Assembly (NCBI RefSeq): GCF_011694515.1
Contig: NZ_CP050192.1
Coordinates: forward strand, 419,932 to 483,931
Origin: Mycobacterium sp. DL592
GTDB lineage: Bacteria > Actinomycetota > Actinomycetes > Mycobacteriales > Mycobacteriaceae
Direction: 5' to 3'
DNA: 64,000 nt
Within the stretch, counting starts at the first letter, position 1, and each line of letters opens with the position of its first letter. A program made the translations under genes and the position numbers. This document shows, piece after piece, positions 63,277 through 64,000 of the stretch. The notes beneath the pieces were generated by a model. The model did no database searches, was not told the DNA's origin, and worked only from the letters and a program-made list of their open reading frames with translations.

Positions 63277-64000
63277 TCAGGCCGGTGTCTCGGCGAGCTC
63301 GCGACCGATCTGGCGCAGTTGCGCGGTCGCGCCGCCCAGGGCGAACTCGACCTCTTTGGCCGTGATGAAGTAGCGGTGCACCTGGTGGTCGGTGTCGATG
63401 CCGACGCCGCCGTGCACGTGGACGGTGGTGTGCGCGACACGATGCCCGGCCTCGGCGGCCCAGAATGCCGCGGTGGCAACCTCGAGATCGGCGGGCAGGT
63501 CCTCCGACAGCCGCCAGGCGGCCTGGTCGACTGCCAGCCGAAGGCCCTTGACGTCGATGTAATCGTCGGCCAGCCGCGCCGACACCGCCTGGAAGCTGCC
63601 GATCGGGCGGTCGAACTGTTCGCGGGTACGGGCGTACTCGGCCGTCAGCTCCAGCGCCCGCTCCAGCACACCGAGCTGAAATGCGCTGTAGCCCAGCGTC
63701 TTCAGCGTCGTCAACCAGGCCAGTGCCTCGGCGTCACCGACCAGCCTGTCGGCACCGACCTCGACCCCGGACAGGTCCAGTTCGCCGGCACTGTTCTTGC
63801 CGGTCGTCAGCTGCGGCGTGACCGTCACCCCGGAATCCGCTGCGGTGACAAGGAACAGCTTCGTGCCGGAATCTGATTCGGCCGGGACCAGGAACGCGTC
63901 GGCCACCGGTGCGAACGGGACCTGGATGCGGGTGCCGGTGAGCCGGAACCCGTTGCCCGCGGGCGTCGCCTGCACCGGACCCTGGCCCAGCTCGCCGTCG
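63277..64000 (-). CDS. fadE27: Acyl-CoA dehydrogenase FadE27 (N-terminus outside window)
   Basis: The frame continues past the window edge, so the N-terminal part is missing. The visible C-terminal 240 residues show ACAD features: ELTAEYARTREQFDRPIGSFQAVSARLADDYIDV and VHVHGGVGIDTDHQVHRYFITAKEVEF. It corresponds to Rv3505, the partner of FadE26, a heterotetramer that dehydrogenates C27 cholesterol-CoA in the first side-chain cycle. Its stop is 8 bases before the fadD17 start. Confidence 0.88.
   Translation of the reverse strand, partial: DGELGQGPVQATPAGNGFRLTGTRIQVPFAPVADAFLVPAESDSGTKLFLVTAADSGVTVTPQLTTGKNSAGELDLSGVEVGADRLVGDAEALAWLTTLKTLGYSAFQLGVLERALELTAEYARTREQFDRPIGSFQAVSARLADDYIDVKGLRLAVDQAAWRLSEDLPADLEVATAAFWAAEAGHRVAHTTVHVHGGVGIDTDHQVHRYFITAKEVEFALGGATAQLRQIGRELAETPA

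Overview
The window is high-GC actinobacterial DNA, almost certainly from a Mycobacterium/Mycolicibacterium species. It carries most of the mycobacterial cholesterol/sterol catabolic cluster in an order close to the M. tuberculosis region from about Rv3565 down to Rv3505 (inverted here). It also has a Ddn-type F420 enzyme and two families of steroid-responsive operators: KstR boxes of the form TnnAACnnGTTnnA and KstR2 boxes of the form AnCAAGnnCTTGnT. No PE/PPE genes, tRNA or rRNA genes, CRISPR arrays or intact insertion sequences were seen, and no gene-free stretch exceeds 300 bases. A fast-growing environmental species is more likely than a pathogen, but this is inference.

Layout. (1) 1-9204: C/D-ring (HIP) pathway. 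A patatin-like hydrolase (cut by the window edge) follows fadE33-fadE32-fadE31-fadD3 on the minus strand; divergent fadE30-ipdF-kstR2-fadA6 lies on the plus strand, with a KstR2 operator between. (2) 9273-19388: accessory island with a B12-dependent diol dehydratase (large and medium subunits fused), its small subunit and reactivase, an APC permease, a PucR-type regulator, a zinc alcohol dehydrogenase, a SatD-like protein with a membrane partner, and an F420-type nitroreductase-family protein. (3) 19430-24636: second KstR2 unit, ipdC-ipdB-ipdA-echA20 (minus) diverging from two SDR genes (plus). (4) 24640-32840: ddn, an NTF2-like gene and fadA5 (minus) diverge across two KstR-type sites from the side-chain operon cyp125-fadE28-fadE29-chsH2-chsH1-ltp2. 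(5) 32866-33854: a nuclease-fold gene bracketed by a 57-bp palindromic direct repeat. (6) 33851-39378: hsd4B-kstD (minus) and hsaE-hsaG-hsaF (plus), with a KstR box. (7) 39409-42437: RecQ-like helicase with a phosphoribosyltransferase-like tail, and an IclR regulator. (8) 42564-48482: Rv3531c-Rv3530c-Rv3529c-like operon, kshA with a small Cys-containing partner, a gamma-carbonic-anhydrase-like protein, then a SnoaL-like gene. (9) 48479-59467: ltp4-ltp3 with DUF35, LLM and SnoaL partners, an F420 oxidoreductase, an acetoacetate-decarboxylase-like gene, cyp142, echA19, fadD19 and a nitronate-monooxygenase-like gene. (10) 59496-64000: a ThDP enzyme, a secreted cutinase-like protein, fadD17 and the start-truncated fadE27.

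Together the genes activate the sterol side chain (FadD19, FadD17, Cyp125/Cyp142), shorten it (FadE27, EchA19, FadA5, FadE28/29, ChsH1/H2, Ltp2, perhaps Ltp3/4 for C24-branched sterols) and open the rings (KstD, KshA). They then process the A/B-ring product (HsaE/G/F) and degrade the remaining C/D rings (FadD3, FadE30-33, IpdA/B/C/F, EchA20, FadA6). The non-sterol insertions sit at gene-cluster boundaries where M. tuberculosis carries PPE genes, or elsewhere between operons; the most unusual are the repeat-bracketed nuclease cassette, the fused diol dehydratase island and a short repeat that encodes part of four unrelated proteins.
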